A stretch of DNA of 64,000 nt from Elusimicrobiales bacterium (GCA_028688015.1 JAQTZB010000011.1:29429-93428); one strand, 5' to 3'; positions 1 to 11,664 are shown, counted from the stretch's first letter. The notes: generated by a model not told the origin, from the sequence alone. Numbers and translations are program-made.

Positions 1-1078
1 CCTGCATCCAGGTCAGCATGGTGCCCAGCACGCGTTTGGAGACGCCGCCGTCGATGTCGCCGGAGGAGGAGGCGAAGATCTTCTCGATCTCGTCTATCCA
101 GAGGCAGACCGGCGCCAGCCGCTCCACGGTGGAAAGGGCCTTGCGCAGGTTTTCCTCGGTCTCGCCGATGTACTTGGAATAGAGCCGCGTGAGGTCCAGC
201 CGGTACAGCGGTATGCCCAGTTCGCCGGCCACCACCTTGGCGGCCAGCGACTTGCCGCAGCCCTGCACGCCCAGCAGCAGCAGGCCCTTGGGCGGCGGCA
301 GCGGGCTGTCTGAGAAGAAGGAGCGCTTGCGGTCCCCCACCCAGCGCTTGAGGTTGTCGAAGCCGGCTATGCCGCCGGGCGGCTCGGAACCGAAATATTC
401 CAGGATACCGTCGCGGTCGAAGGCCTCTTTCTTGAATTTTTCTATGGCCTTCAGGTCGGAGGCGTTCAGCACGCCGTCCTTGAGCAGGCACAGGTTGAGG
501 GCGTTGCGCACCTGCTGCAGAGACAGGCCCTTGAGCGTTTTTACGATGCGCCGCAGGTCCTCCGGGGAGAGGTCCGCCACCACGTGGGGCGCCGTCAGCT
601 GGTAGTCCGCCACGATCTTGTTGATCTCGCTGAAGATCTGCTTCTCGTCGGGGTAGCCGCCGGAGATGCGGGCGGCCAGCGGGGCGATGTCGGCCGGCGG
701 CTTCACCTCCGCGCCCAGCAGCACCACCGTGGTGGGGGTGCCCTTGATGCGCACCAGCAGGTCCTTGAGCAGGCGGGAGACCGAGGCGTCGCCCAGGAAA
801 CGGTCGAAATCGGTGAAGGCGAAGATGGCGCTGTGCGACTCTTTCACCAGGTCGTTGGCGATGCGCAGCATGGCCACGGGGTCTCCGGTCTTGTAGAAAG
901 AGTTCTCATTGGCGCCGATGCGCAGGCCCTTGGTGAGCGACCAGGGATAGAAGGTGAAGCCCTGGCTGCTGGCCAGGCCGTGCAGCTGCTCCAGCACGTA
1001 GTGTTCGTCGATGGTGTCCACCAGCACCAGCGGGTACCGGGATTTTATGAGAAGGGAGATTTCCTCTTCGAAATTCAT
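1..1078 (-). CDS. AAA-family ATPase (Ycf46-like), C-terminus outside the window
   Basis: Reading the minus strand from the ATG at 1078 gives 359 codons that run off the left edge, so the C-terminus is missing. Residues 1-210 form a poorly conserved N-terminal part. A AAA module follows, with Walker A GVQGCGKS at about 270-277 and Walker B CLWIDE at about 325-330. The ring-type loop SKYIGETEENLRKA at 301-314 is typical of AAA proteins. The layout resembles the cyanobacterial/plastid Ycf46 group of unknown role, whose N-terminal half is also a degenerate ATPase-like domain. Substrate and partner cannot be read from the sequence. The tRNA-Arg gene lies 22 bp upstream of the start. Confidence 0.85.
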   Translation of the reverse strand, partial: MNFEEEISLLIKSRYPLVLVDTIDEHYVLEQLHGLASSQGFTFYPWSLTKGLRIGANENSFYKTGDPVAMLRIANDLVKESHSAIFAFTDFDRFLGDASVSRLLKDLLVRIKGTPTTVVLLGAEVKPPADIAPLAARISGGYPDEKQIFSEINKIVADYQLTAPHVVADLSPEDLRRIVKTLKGLSLQQVRNALNLCLLKDGVLNASDLKAIEKFKKEAFDRDGILEYFGSEPPGGIAGFDNLKRWVGDRKRSFFSDSPLPPPKGLLLLGVQGCGKSLAAKVVAGELGIPLYRLDLTRLYSKYIGETEENLRKALSTVERLAPVCLWIDEIEKIFASSSGDIDGGVSKRVLGTMLTWMQ

Positions 1079-1100
1079 TTAAGAGGCGGAACGGGGAAAC

Positions 1101-1175
1101 TGGTGCGCCCGGCAGGAATCGAACCTGCACTTAGAGCTTCGGAGGCTCCCGTGATATCCATTTCACTACGGGCGC
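1101..1175 (-). tRNA. tRNA-Arg (anticodon CCG), CCA encoded
   Basis: The minus strand folds into a full cloverleaf. The 7-bp acceptor pairs GCGCCCG with CGGGCGC. The anticodon stem GGAGC/GCTCT holds the loop CTCCGAA, so the anticodon is CCG, reading CGG (Arg). The T arm is GCAGG-TTCGATT-CCTGC. The discriminator is A and a genomic CCA follows at 1101-1103. Confidence 0.95.
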
Positions 1176-1219
1176 CAGAATTCCCTGCTGACTACGCTAT
1201 ATTATAACCAAATACCGCT

Positions 1220-3865
<2,646 letters not shown>

Positions 3866-3904
3866 GGGAATAAAAAGGTCCTTTGCGGCTTGTAATATTC
3901 ATTA

Positions 3905-3910
3905 ATTATA
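3905..3910 (-). promoter_or_regulatory. Candidate -10 box of alaS
   Basis: The minus strand reads TATAAT 39 nt before the alaS ATG, in the AT-rich part of the gap between the divergent genes. No convincing -35 box is seen. Confidence 0.35.
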
Positions 3911-4009
3911 CAATTTTGCCCCCCTCCCAAGCCCCCAAAACAGCGCGGCCGCTTTTAAGGTTGAAACAGGCCGGGGAATTGTGGTATTTGTATAACAGTT
4001 GAGGGGACC

Positions 4010-5038
4010 ATGAGAAAGACCGTCTTGTTCATTTGCGCGCTGGCGCTGCTGGCCGGGGGCTGCTCCCGCCGCGGCAGCACCGCGACCTTCGCGCAGAAGG
4101 CCTTCATCCTCAACGTCTCGGCGCAGTTCCGCGCCTACGGCGTTAAAACGCCCGGCGCCAAGGAGCTGGCCGACGAGATCTTCGCCGAGTGGGAGCGCAT
4201 AGCCGGCGAGTTCAGCTACAGCGACGCCTACAGCCTCACCTCGGTGATCAACAAGCGGGCGGCCAAAGAGTGGGTGCCGGTCACCGATGAGTATCTGTAC
4301 CTGCTGCAGCTGGCCCTGGATTACTCCAAGCTCACGGACGGGTCCTTCGACATCACCTTCGCGCCGCTGTGGCCGCTGTGGAAGGAGGCCGGCTCGCGCA
4401 AGAAGCTGCCGCCGCAGGCGGAGATACACAAGGCCCTGCGCGAGATAGGCTCCAAGTACATAGAGTTGGACGCCGAAAAAAAGATGGTGCGGTTCACCCG
4501 CCCGGTGCAGATCAACCTGGGCGGCCTGCTGCGCGGCTACTGTTTCGAGCGCGCCTACAAGATCCTGAAAGCGCGGGCGCCGGCTTACCCGGTGCAGCTG
4601 CGGCTGGGCGGCAACATGATGGTCTACGGCAAGCGCAGCTGGAAGTACCGCGTACCGGACCCCTTCAACAAGGGCGAGCTGCTGGGGATGTTCGCCTTCG
4701 AGGACGGCATGGTGATGGCCTCCTCCGGCCGGGACAGCTTCGTGGAGATAGAGGGCAAGCTGTACTCGCACATCCTCGACATCCGCACCGGCTACCCGAT
4801 AAAGGATTTCTCGGCCCTCTGCGCCTACTTCCCCGGCATAGAGGACGGGAATTTCATGGCCTCGGCCGCGCTGGCCGTGATGGGCCGCGAAAAAGCCTTC
4901 AAACTGCTGGGCGGCGTGAAGGGCTCGGCCGCCGTCTGGGTGGACGAGGCGGGCAAAAAGCACCTGTTCGTCAACGAAGCCAGCGGGGCGAAATGGGAAC
5001 CCCCGCCGGGCCTGCTGGACCGCGTGCCCATCAGGTAG
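4010..5038 (+). CDS. ApbE-like lipoprotein (FAD:protein FMN transferase family), possibly inactive
   Basis: ApbE enzymes attach FMN from FAD to a Thr of redox proteins such as NqrB/RnfG in the periplasm, using Mg2+. The 342-residue protein starts with a lipoprotein signal (MRKTVLFICALALLAGGC), and GAGGGG lies just before the ATG. ApbE signatures are recognisable: INLGGLLRGYCFE, LRLGGNMMVYG and SSGRDSFVEI...YSHILDIRTGYP. The segment that normally supplies the Mg2+ ligands (family pattern ADALATAL before the VMG) reads NFMASAALAVMG here, so the Asp and Thr are absent. The usual Lys in GGIAKG is Arg. Loss of transferase activity is therefore possible. No Nqr/Rnf genes are nearby. Confidence 0.85.
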   Translation: MRKTVLFICALALLAGGCSRRGSTATFAQKAFILNVSAQFRAYGVKTPGAKELADEIFAEWERIAGEFSYSDAYSLTSVINKRAAKEWVPVTDEYLYLLQLALDYSKLTDGSFDITFAPLWPLWKEAGSRKKLPPQAEIHKALREIGSKYIELDAEKKMVRFTRPVQINLGGLLRGYCFERAYKILKARAPAYPVQLRLGGNMMVYGKRSWKYRVPDPFNKGELLGMFAFEDGMVMASSGRDSFVEIEGKLYSHILDIRTGYPIKDFSALCAYFPGIEDGNFMASAALAVMGREKAFKLLGGVKGSAAVWVDEAGKKHLFVNEASGAKWEPPPGLLDRVPIR

Positions 5039-5049
5039 CGGTTCCCGAC

Positions 5050-5089
5050 AAAAAAAGAACCGGCGGGCTCTCCCTCCGGTTCTTTTTTT
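5050..5089. terminator. Bidirectional rho-independent terminator
   Basis: A 14-bp arm (seven A, then GAACCGG) pairs with CCGGTTC followed by seven T, around a 12-nt loop. It lies between the convergent ApbE-like gene and pit, and serves both strands. Confidence 0.93.
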
Positions 5090-5098
5090 CAGACCGCG

Positions 5099-6097
5099 CT
5101 AGAAGAAGTTTACCGCCAGCCAGTAGGAACCGGCGGAGATGGCGGCCGCGGCCGGGATCGTGATGATCCACGCCCAGACTATACTGCCGGCCACGCCCCA
5201 CTTCACGGCCTTTATGTTCTTTATCATACCCACGCCGACTATGGAGCCGGTGATGGTATGCGTAGTGCTGATCGGCACGCCCATCACGGACGCCCCGAAC
5301 AGCATGATCGAGGCGCCGAACTCGGCGCAGAAGCCGTCCACCGGGCGCAGCTTGGAGAGCTTGTCGCCCATGGTCTTCACTATGCGCCAGCCGCCGGACA
5401 TGGTGCCGATGGCGATGGCGGCCTGGCAGGACAGGACCACCCAGGTGGGCACGTGGAACTCACCGTGCAGGTAGCCGGCGCTGAACAGCAGGCCGGTTAT
5501 GATGCCCATGGTCTTCTGCGCGTCGTTGCCTCCGTGCCCCAGGCTGTAGGCCGCGGCCGACAGCAGCTGCCCCTTGCGGAAGATATGGTCAACCTTTGCC
5601 GGGGTAGACTTGGCGAACAGGTTATAGACTATGACCGCCAGCGTCAGGCCCAGCAGCAGGCCCGCCACCGGGGAAATGATGATGAAAGCCAGCGTCTTCA
5701 GGATGCCGCTCATCACCAGCGCCGTGGGCCCGGCTTTAACCAGCGCCGAACCTATCAGCCCCCCCACAAGGGCGTGGGAGGAGCTCGACGGGATGCCGTA
5801 GTACCAGGTAATGAGGTTCCACGCCGAGGCGCCTATCAGCGCGCCGAAGATCACGTAGCTGTCAACCTGTCCAAGCTCCACGATGCCCTTGCCGATGGTC
5901 CCGGCCACGTGCAGGCCGAAGAACAGGAAGGCGATGAAGTTGAAGAAGGCCGCCCAGATGACCGCGTACTTTGGCGACAGCACGCGGGTGGCCACGATGG
6001 TGGCGATGGAGTTGGCGGCATCGTGGAAGCCATTCAGGAAGTCGAAGAACAGCGCCAGGCCTACCAGAAAGACTATCCAGATCAGCATGCTATCCAT
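5099..6097 (-). CDS. pit: Low-affinity inorganic phosphate transporter (PiT family)
   Basis: Cation-coupled phosphate permease of the inner membrane, 332 residues with about ten hydrophobic segments. Both PiT signatures are present: GFHDAANSIATIVATR near residue 24, and GGNDAQKTMGIITG in the second half. The start overlaps the stop of the upstream DUF47 gene by 8 bp, so the two are translationally coupled, the usual PiT-DUF47 pairing. The Pho-box promoter upstream of the DUF47 gene makes this transporter part of the phosphate-starvation response. That is atypical, since Pit is often constitutive or repressed when Pst is induced. Confidence 0.95.
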   Translation of the reverse strand: MDSMLIWIVFLVGLALFFDFLNGFHDAANSIATIVATRVLSPKYAVIWAAFFNFIAFLFFGLHVAGTIGKGIVELGQVDSYVIFGALIGASAWNLITWYYGIPSSSSHALVGGLIGSALVKAGPTALVMSGILKTLAFIIISPVAGLLLGLTLAVIVYNLFAKSTPAKVDHIFRKGQLLSAAAYSLGHGGNDAQKTMGIITGLLFSAGYLHGEFHVPTWVVLSCQAAIAIGTMSGGWRIVKTMGDKLSKLRPVDGFCAEFGASIMLFGASVMGVPISTTHTITGSIVGVGMIKNIKAVKWGVAGSIVWAWIITIPAAAAISAGSYWLAVNFF

Positions 6098-6716
6098 GTT
6101 TCACCATGATGGCCTCGATGACCTTGGCCACGTGCTCGCACTTGTCCAGCGTGCCTTCGGCCACCTCGTAGATCTCCTTCCACTTGATGACCATGATAGG
6201 GTCCTTCTCGTTCTCGAAGAGTTGGCTGATGGCTTTTTCCCTGACGGCGTCGCCCAGGTTCTCCAGCCGGTTTATCTCTATGCAGTAGTCCAGCACGCGG
6301 CGCTGCCGCTTGGTGTCGGGCATGAATTTAACAGCGCTCGCCAGGGCGTCGGCGGCCTGGTCTATCAGGTCTATGAACTGCGAGAAGTGCTCGTCGGCGG
6401 GGCTCAGCTTGTAGAGCTTGACGCGGCCGGCCATGGCGTTGAGCATGTCCAGCACGTCGTCGAGCTGGTTGGCCAGCGCGTAGATATCCTCGCGGTCTAT
6501 CGGGGTGATGAAGGTCTTATTGAGCATGTCCGTGATCTCGTGGGCCAGCGTATCTCCCTCGTGCTCCAGGTCATGGATCTTCTTCACTTCGGCTTCGTCC
6601 AGCACGCCGTCTTTAACGGCGCTTTTAAAGAACGCGGCGGCCTTCTTAAGGTTCTCGGCCTGCTGGCTGAGGAAGTCGAAGAACTTCTCTTCTTTCGGCA
6701 TAAAATTTAATCCCAT
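6090..6716 (-). CDS. DUF47 / PhoU-like regulator of the PiT transporter
   Basis: A 208-residue helical protein (MGLNFMPKEEKFFDFLSQQAENL...) of the DUF47 family, PhoU relatives encoded with PiT permeases and thought to modulate them. Acidic metal-binding-like repeats are visible (HDLEHEGDTLAHEITDMLNKTFITPIDREDI). A longer frame opens at 6842, but the ATG at 6716 is preceded by AAGGAG at good spacing, and the longer version would run through the Pho box and -10 sequence. I therefore take 6716. It overlaps pit by 8 bp. Confidence 0.92.
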   Translation of the reverse strand: MGLNFMPKEEKFFDFLSQQAENLKKAAAFFKSAVKDGVLDEAEVKKIHDLEHEGDTLAHEITDMLNKTFITPIDREDIYALANQLDDVLDMLNAMAGRVKLYKLSPADEHFSQFIDLIDQAADALASAVKFMPDTKRQRRVLDYCIEINRLENLGDAVREKAISQLFENEKDPIMVIKWKEIYEVAEGTLDKCEHVAKVIEAIMVKHG

Positions 6717-6748
6717 CTTGTTTCTCCTTTTAACTTGTCCTTGGGTAT

Positions 6749-6802
6749 AGTGTAGGAAAAGCCGGTCAAGGCCGTTTAAAGCCCGTGTAAATTCCGTGTA
6801 AA
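6749..6802 (-). promoter_or_regulatory. Pho box and -10 of the DUF47-pit operon
   Basis: The minus strand carries four consecutive 11-bp units (6759-6802): TTTACACGGAA, TTTACACGGGC, TTTAAACGGCC, TTGACCGGCTT. Four bases later (TTCC) comes TACACT (6749-6754) as the -10. The TTTACA-N5 periodicity matches the TTHACA-N5 Pho box of Gram-positives. The same layout precedes pstC and the porin. Confidence 0.8.
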
Positions 6803-6806
6803 GCCA

Positions 6807-6884
6807 GGGGACGTTCTTAACTATTGGATTATTTATCAACAATCCACATCTGGGCCAATTAGTCCAATAGTTGAGAACGTCCCC
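6807..6884. repeat. Dispersed inverted repeat, copy A (GGGGACG...CGTCCCC)
   Basis: A 78-bp imperfect palindrome. About 24 bp at each end pair with only a couple of mismatches (GGGGACGTTCTTAACTATTG against CAATAGTTGAGAACGTCCCC). It fills the gap between the phoU stop and the DUF47 Pho box. Related copies lie at 10299, 14694 and 17911. Confidence 0.8.
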
Positions 6885-7550
6885 TCAGAGTTCTTCGGGG
6901 TGGTGGCGCACTACTACGGCGGAGACCATGTAGACTATGTCCTCGGCCATGCTGACGGCGTGGTCGCAGATCCGCTCCAGGTGGCGGGCTGTCAGCAGCA
7001 GCGGCACGGCCCGGTCGGCCGTGGCGGCGTCCTTCATCATATAGTCGTAGATCAGTTCTTTCTCCACCGCCCGCTTGAGCTCGTCGGCCTCGAAGTCAGC
7101 CAGGATAACCTGCTTGGCCAGCGCGGCGTCGCCGTTCAAAAAGGCCTGTATGGCCTGGCCGGTCATGCGCTTTGCGGCCTCGGCCAGGCGCGGGATGTCC
7201 ACCAGCGGCTTGAGCTCCGGCTTGCCCGAGAGCTCCAGCGCGCGCTGGGCCACGTCCACGGCCAGGTCGCCTATGCGCTCCAGCTCGGCGTTGAGTTTGA
7301 TGGCGGTGGTAATGAAGCGCAGATCGCCAGCCATGGGCTGGTGCAGCGCTATCAGGTCTAGGCACTTGTCGTCGATGACCAGTTCCAGGCTGTCCATGCG
7401 CACGTCGGAATCTATCACCCGCTGGGCGGCGGCGCCGTCGCGCTTCTTGAGCGCCTCCACGGCCTCGGTGATGGCCGACTGGGCCAGCCGGGCCATCTGC
7501 TCCAGCTCGCCCTTGAGCTGCCTCAGTTCCTCGTCGAAATGTCTGTGCAT
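6885..7550 (-). CDS. phoU: Phosphate signalling protein PhoU
   Basis: A 221-residue protein made of two PhoU three-helix repeats (start [20 protein letters not shown]). It links the Pst transporter to the PhoR kinase and represses Pho signalling when phosphate is ample. The frame is open much further upstream, but the ATG at 7550 overlaps the pstB stop by one base (TGATG), as expected for a coupled last gene of pstCAB-phoU. The metal-site motif ELERIGDLAVDVA and its second-repeat partner HLERICDHAVSMAEDIVY are both present. Confidence 0.96.
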   Translation of the reverse strand: MHRHFDEELRQLKGELEQMARLAQSAITEAVEALKKRDGAAAQRVIDSDVRMDSLELVIDDKCLDLIALHQPMAGDLRFITTAIKLNAELERIGDLAVDVAQRALELSGKPELKPLVDIPRLAEAAKRMTGQAIQAFLNGDAALAKQVILADFEADELKRAVEKELIYDYMMKDAATADRAVPLLLTARHLERICDHAVSMAEDIVYMVSAVVVRHHPEEL

Positions 7551-8425
7551 CAGCCGAACCTCCCGGTGATATAGTCCTCGGTGCGCCGGTCGCGCGGCGC
7601 CTTGAAAATATTGTCGGTGCGGCCTTCCTCTATCAGGTCGCCCATCAGGAAGAACGCCGTGCGGTCGGACACGCGCGCGGCCTGCTGCATGTTGTGGGTC
7701 ACAATGATTATGGTGTAGTCCTTCTTCAGCTGCAGGATGAGCTCCTCTATCTTGCCGGTAGAGATGGGGTCGAGGCTGGCGCAGGGCTCGTCGAAGAGTA
7801 TCACCTCCGGCGAGACCGCGAGGCACCGGGCGATGCACAGCCGCTGCTGCTGGCCGCCGGAGAGGCCCAGGGCGCTGTCCTTCAGGCGGTCCTTGACCTC
7901 GCCCCACAGCGCGGCCTTCTTGAGCGAATCCACCACCCGTTCCTCTATCGCGCGCTTATCCGTCTCGCCGTTGACCTCCAGGCCGTAGGCCACGTTCTCG
8001 AAGATGGTCTTGGGAAAGGGGTTGGGCTTCTGGAACACCATGCCCACGCGCTTGCGCAGCTCGGCCGCGTCGCAGGCCGGGGACACTATGTCCAGGCCGT
8101 CGAGCAGGATCTCACCCTCCAGCCTGGTGCCGGGCACCAGCTCGTGCATGCGGTTCAAGAGGCGGATAAAGGTGGATTTGCCGCAGCCCGACGGGCCGAT
8201 GATGGCCGTCACGCGGCGTTGGGCGAAGGAGATGTTGATATTGTTCAGCGCGCGTTTGGAACCGTAGTAAAAGTTCACGCCGCGGGCGGTTATCTTGGGC
8301 TCCAGGCCGAACAGGTCCGCCTCGCCCAGCGAGTTGGTGTTCAGCCCGACGGGGCTTTTCACCAGCGCGGGATGAAAGTTCTCCATCCCCATCTGCTTGT
8401 CGTAGTCCACTATGGCGTCATGCAT
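7550..8425 (-). CDS. pstB: Phosphate ABC transporter ATP-binding protein PstB
   Basis: ATPase of the high-affinity phosphate importer PstSCAB, on the cytoplasmic face. Walker [11 protein letters not shown] lies at about 76-85, the ABC signature is [16 protein letters not shown], and Walker B is VILFDEP. At 291 residues it has an N-terminal extension of about 35 residues relative to the usual ~255. The ATG at 8425 overlaps the pstA stop by 8 bp; internal Met12 and Met14 are alternatives. Confidence 0.97.
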   Translation of the reverse strand: MHDAIVDYDKQMGMENFHPALVKSPVGLNTNSLGEADLFGLEPKITARGVNFYYGSKRALNNINISFAQRRVTAIIGPSGCGKSTFIRLLNRMHELVPGTRLEGEILLDGLDIVSPACDAAELRKRVGMVFQKPNPFPKTIFENVAYGLEVNGETDKRAIEERVVDSLKKAALWGEVKDRLKDSALGLSGGQQQRLCIARCLAVSPEVILFDEPCASLDPISTGKIEELILQLKKDYTIIIVTHNMQQAARVSDRTAFFLMGDLIEEGRTDNIFKAPRDRRTEDYITGRFG

Positions 8426-9350
8426 GGTAGGTTTTCCTTTGGCGCTGGCGCAGCCAGATGGCCAGCATGGATACCGACAGCACCAGCCCGAGCAAGAGCA
8501 GGCTGGAGGCGTAGGCGATGCGGGTCTGCTCCTCGGGGTGCGTGCCCTCCGTCATCAGCGCGTAGATGTGGTAGGGCAGGGCCATCACCTCGGAGAACGG
8601 CGAGTTTGGGTAGCCCTTCACGTAGAAAGCGGCGGCGGTGAACAGGATGGGTGCGGTCTCGCCCGCTACGCGCCCGACGCTCAGGATAACGCCGGTGAGT
8701 ATGCCGGGCAGGGCGGCGGGCAGCACCACCTTGCGGATGGTCTCCCACTGCGTGGCCCCCAGCGCCAGCGAAGCCTCGCGGATGGACTGCGGCACCGCCG
8801 TCAGCGCCTCCTGCGAGGCCGAGATGATGACCGGCAGGGCCAAAATGCCCAGCGTCAGCGCGCCTGAGATCATGGACACGCCGAAGCCGAAATATTTCAC
8901 GAAGACGGTGAGCCCGAACAGGCCGAACACCACCGACGGCACGCCGGCCAGGTTGTTGATGCTGACGCGCAGCAAATTGACTATCCAGCCCTTGGGCGAG
9001 TATTCCGTCAGGTAGACCGCGCAGGCCACGCCCAGCGGCAGCGCGAAGAGGATGGCCCCCAGCGTCAGGTACAGGGTGCCCACTATGGCCGGCGCCACGC
9101 CGCCGGCGGTCATGGAGTCGCGCGGGACCTGCGTCAGGAATTCCCAGTTGATAGTGCCCAGCCCCTTGGCGGCTATGAAGAAGAGTATGCCCGCCAGGAA
9201 CAGGATATTGGCGGCCATGCAGGCGGCGAGCGCGCCGAAGCCTATCTTCTGCGCCCAGCTCCGGCGGCTGCGGGCGGAGCGGCGGGCGGGCGCCGGCAGG
9301 CAGGCCGGGGCCGGGCCGGCCGCTATATTCATGAAGGCGTTGGTCATCAT
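8418..9350 (-). CDS. pstA: Phosphate ABC transporter permease PstA
   Basis: Inner-membrane permease subunit, 310 residues with six predicted membrane spans. The binding-protein-dependent transport signature is visible in [27 protein letters not shown] Pro/Ala/Arg-rich cytoplasmic N-terminus precedes the first span. The ATG overlaps the pstC stop by 4 bp, so it is coupled to pstC. Confidence 0.96.
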   Translation of the reverse strand: MMTNAFMNIAAGPAPACLPAPARRSARSRRSWAQKIGFGALAACMAANILFLAGILFFIAAKGLGTINWEFLTQVPRDSMTAGGVAPAIVGTLYLTLGAILFALPLGVACAVYLTEYSPKGWIVNLLRVSINNLAGVPSVVFGLFGLTVFVKYFGFGVSMISGALTLGILALPVIISASQEALTAVPQSIREASLALGATQWETIRKVVLPAALPGILTGVILSVGRVAGETAPILFTAAAFYVKGYPNSPFSEVMALPYHIYALMTEGTHPEEQTRIAYASSLLLLGLVLSVSMLAIWLRQRQRKTYHA

Positions 9351-10231
9351 CTGGCGAGCCCCAGCTTCAGGCGGTACCGGCGGCTGATGTATTCTGCCGC
9401 CACGTTGAAGACGAAGGTGATGAGGAAAAGGATCAGCGCTATGGCGAACAGCGCGTGGTAATGGTCGCTGCCCACCGGGGCCTCGCCCATCTCGGCGGCT
9501 ATGGCCGCGGTCATGGGCCGCACCGGGTCGAAGATAGACTCGGGGATTATCGCCGAGCCGCCGGCCACCATCAGCACGGTCATGGTCTCGCCTATGACCC
9601 GGCTCATGCCCAGGATCACGGCGGTGGAGATGCCCGAGCCCGCCGCCGGGATTATGACTTTCGTCAGCGTCTGCCAGCGGTCGGCGCCCACGGCGTAGGA
9701 GGCCTCGCGGAAAGAGCGCGGCACGTAGCTCAGCGCGTCCTCGGCGATGCTGGCCACCGTGGGGGTGGCCATCACGCCCAGTATGAGGCTTGTGGTGAAA
9801 GCGGTCAGGCCGATGGGCAGGTCCAGCGCCCGCTGCAGGAAGGGCGCCACCACCACCATGCCGAAGAAACCGTAGACTATTGAGGGAACCGAGGCCAGGA
9901 TCTCTATTACGGGCTTGAGGAAGGCGCGCTGTTTAGCTCCCGCGAGCTCGTGCAGGTAGAGCGCGCTGCCCACGCCCAGCGGCACGCAGATCACCAGCGC
10001 TCCGGCCGTCACCCACAGCGAGGCCGCTATCAGCGGCAATATGCCGAACTCGGGCGGCTCGGCCGTGGGATACCAGCTGGTCCCCAGCAGGAAGGCCTTG
10101 GGCGAGACCACCTTGAAGATCGGGAGCGCTTCCTTGAACAGGACCAAGATTATCCCGACGAGGAAAGCCAGCGAGGCGAAGGCCGTCACCGTGAACAGCC
10201 ACTTTATCAGCTTCTCTTTTCTCCGGTTCAT
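9347..10231 (-). CDS. pstC: Phosphate ABC transporter permease PstC
   Basis: Partner permease of PstA, 294 residues, six spans. It has the EAA-loop REASYAVGADRWQTLTKVIIPAAG. First gene of pstCAB-phoU; pstS lies apart, behind the porin. The start MNRRKEKLIKWLFTV is a normal PstC N-terminus, but only 7 nt separate the putative -10 TAAACT from the ATG. The mRNA is therefore probably leaderless or nearly so. Confidence 0.96.
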   Translation of the reverse strand: MNRRKEKLIKWLFTVTAFASLAFLVGIILVLFKEALPIFKVVSPKAFLLGTSWYPTAEPPEFGILPLIAASLWVTAGALVICVPLGVGSALYLHELAGAKQRAFLKPVIEILASVPSIVYGFFGMVVVAPFLQRALDLPIGLTAFTTSLILGVMATPTVASIAEDALSYVPRSFREASYAVGADRWQTLTKVIIPAAGSGISTAVILGMSRVIGETMTVLMVAGGSAIIPESIFDPVRPMTAAIAAEMGEAPVGSDHYHALFAIALILFLITFVFNVAAEYISRRYRLKLGLAR

Positions 10232-10238
10232 CTCCCAT

Positions 10239-10292
10239 AGTTTAAAAAACTATGGTCAAACCCGCGTGAAGCCCGCGTAAATTCCCTGTAAA
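10239..10292 (-). promoter_or_regulatory. Pho box and -10 of pstCAB-phoU
   Basis: Four 11-bp units on the minus strand (10249-10292): TTTACAGGGAA, TTTACGCGGGC, TTCACGCGGGT, TTGACCATAGT. Four bases (TTTT) later comes TAAACT (10239-10244). The last unit and the -10 also lie in a perfect dyad (CATAGTTT, 3-nt centre, AAACTATG; 10236-10254) next to the start codon. Confidence 0.82.
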
Positions 10293-10298
10293 TACCGA

Positions 10299-10371
10299 GG
10301 GGACGCTGAGTCCTAATTCCCAACAATCTCAAGCCCTCTGTTACAATTAGGAATTAGGAATCAACGTCCCC
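10299..10371. repeat. Dispersed inverted repeat, copy B
   Basis: A 73-bp imperfect palindrome: GGGGACGCTGAGTCCTAATT at the left end and GGAATTAGGAATCAACGTCC(CC) at the right. It lies directly upstream of the pstC Pho box, in the same arrangement as copies A and C. Confidence 0.8.
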
Positions 10372-10428
10372 TACCCACCTGCCACTTCTGAGTGGCGGAC
10401 ACGCTTGCGCCCGGTATCACTACAAGTT

Positions 10429-11664
10429 CTATTTAATGCCGGCGCCCGCAAGGTCGTCCCAGCGGGTATCCTCCGCGAAGGACAACGCGCGGAACTCTTT
10501 CTTGAATTTCTTGGCAGGCAGGTAGGCGCTCAAGCCGTATTCCTTCTCTTTGTCGGCAGCATGGTTGTATAGTACCGTCTCATTGCTGAGGATGTCGAAA
10601 GCCTCTCCGGCGGCGCCCCGCACCGCGGTGTCGGCGGAGGTTCCCAGGGCCTTCAGGAAATGCCCCAAGTCGCCCTGGAAAGAATAATCCGCGTCGGGCC
10701 GGAAAGCGGCGTCACGAGCGGCCCTGTAGTCGGCCAGCCTGCCGGCCAGCAGGCGCGCCGCCAAGGTGTCCAGGCGCGAGGCCAGTTTCCCCAGCGCCGC
10801 CGTCCGCACGGCGGACAGCGTGAAGACGGGCTGGGCGATGCCGGAGTCGCGTCCCCCGGGGAAGATCATGAACTCGGCGGCCTCCTCGGCCGTCATCTCC
10901 GGCTGTTCCCGGACGCGCTTCAGCGAAAATTTATACATCACGCCGTTGGCCTGGATGGTGTCCTGCGAGCCGACCACCACCGCGGCGTGTTTCCGGATCT
11001 CGTACAGGGCGGAAAGGTCCTGCATAAGGCACGAATCCATGAACAGCAGGTCCACGGGGCCGGCGGTCTCGAAGACCTTGCGCAGTTCCACCGAGGTCAC
11101 GTGATTACCGCTCTCGTCGTCGTAGAGCATCCCCTTGGTCAGGGGCTTATCCATGGACATCCAGCTGGAGCCATGGCCGAATACGATCAGCATGTACTTC
11201 TTGGCCGGATAATTCATCTTCGCCCATTTAACGAAGTCCGCCAGGTGACGCCAGTCGCCCATGTCGGCCGTTCCTAGTTCCTGCACGGGTCTGGAAGAGA
11301 AGCCGTACTCCATGCCGTCGGCTGTCAGATAATAGCGCCGCGAACCGGACCATTGCTGGCCGTCATTGGTGGAGCCTTTGGTCTTGCCCAGTTCGGCTAC
11401 GATATTGACCCGGTCGGAGGACCCGACGTCCTCCATGTCGGACAGTTTTGTGATCGCATGGTGCTCAAGGTTGTTGTTCCCGTTCAGGAAAGCCATTATG
11501 GTCCACTCTTTGAGCGGAGCCGCTGGCGCAGGGATGATGAGTTGCGACGCCTTTATATCTCCGGCGGTAACGCCGGAAAGGGTGAATTCGGATGCGAACG
11601 CTCTGGAAGACGTCAGCGCGAACAGGAGCGCGGCTGCCACCGCGGCTTTCTTTGACATTGACAT
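10429..11664 (-). CDS. Secreted clostripain-family (C11) cysteine peptidase
   Basis: Predicted secreted peptidase of clan CD, cleaving after basic residues in characterised relatives. The 411-residue protein has a Sec signal (to about residue 25, cut near AFASEF). The clostripain opening motif EWTIMAFLNGNNNLEH is at 53-68. The catalytic His is in FGHGSS (H164) and the catalytic Cys in DSCLMQ (C212). ATG 11664 is used; Met3 is an alternative. There is no ribosome-binding site and a TACAAT sits 5 nt upstream, pointing to a leaderless mRNA. It is a single gene between the pst operon and a small secreted protein gene, and has no obvious link to phosphate. Confidence 0.9.
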   Translation of the reverse strand: MSMSKKAAVAAALLFALTSSRAFASEFTLSGVTAGDIKASQLIIPAPAAPLKEWTIMAFLNGNNNLEHHAITKLSDMEDVGSSDRVNIVAELGKTKGSTNDGQQWSGSRRYYLTADGMEYGFSSRPVQELGTADMGDWRHLADFVKWAKMNYPAKKYMLIVFGHGSSWMSMDKPLTKGMLYDDESGNHVTSVELRKVFETAGPVDLLFMDSCLMQDLSALYEIRKHAAVVVGSQDTIQANGVMYKFSLKRVREQPEMTAEEAAEFMIFPGGRDSGIAQPVFTLSAVRTAALGKLASRLDTLAARLLAGRLADYRAARDAAFRPDADYSFQGDLGHFLKALGTSADTAVRGAAGEAFDILSNETVLYNHAADKEKEYGLSAYLPAKKFKKEFRALSFAEDTRWDDLAGAGIK

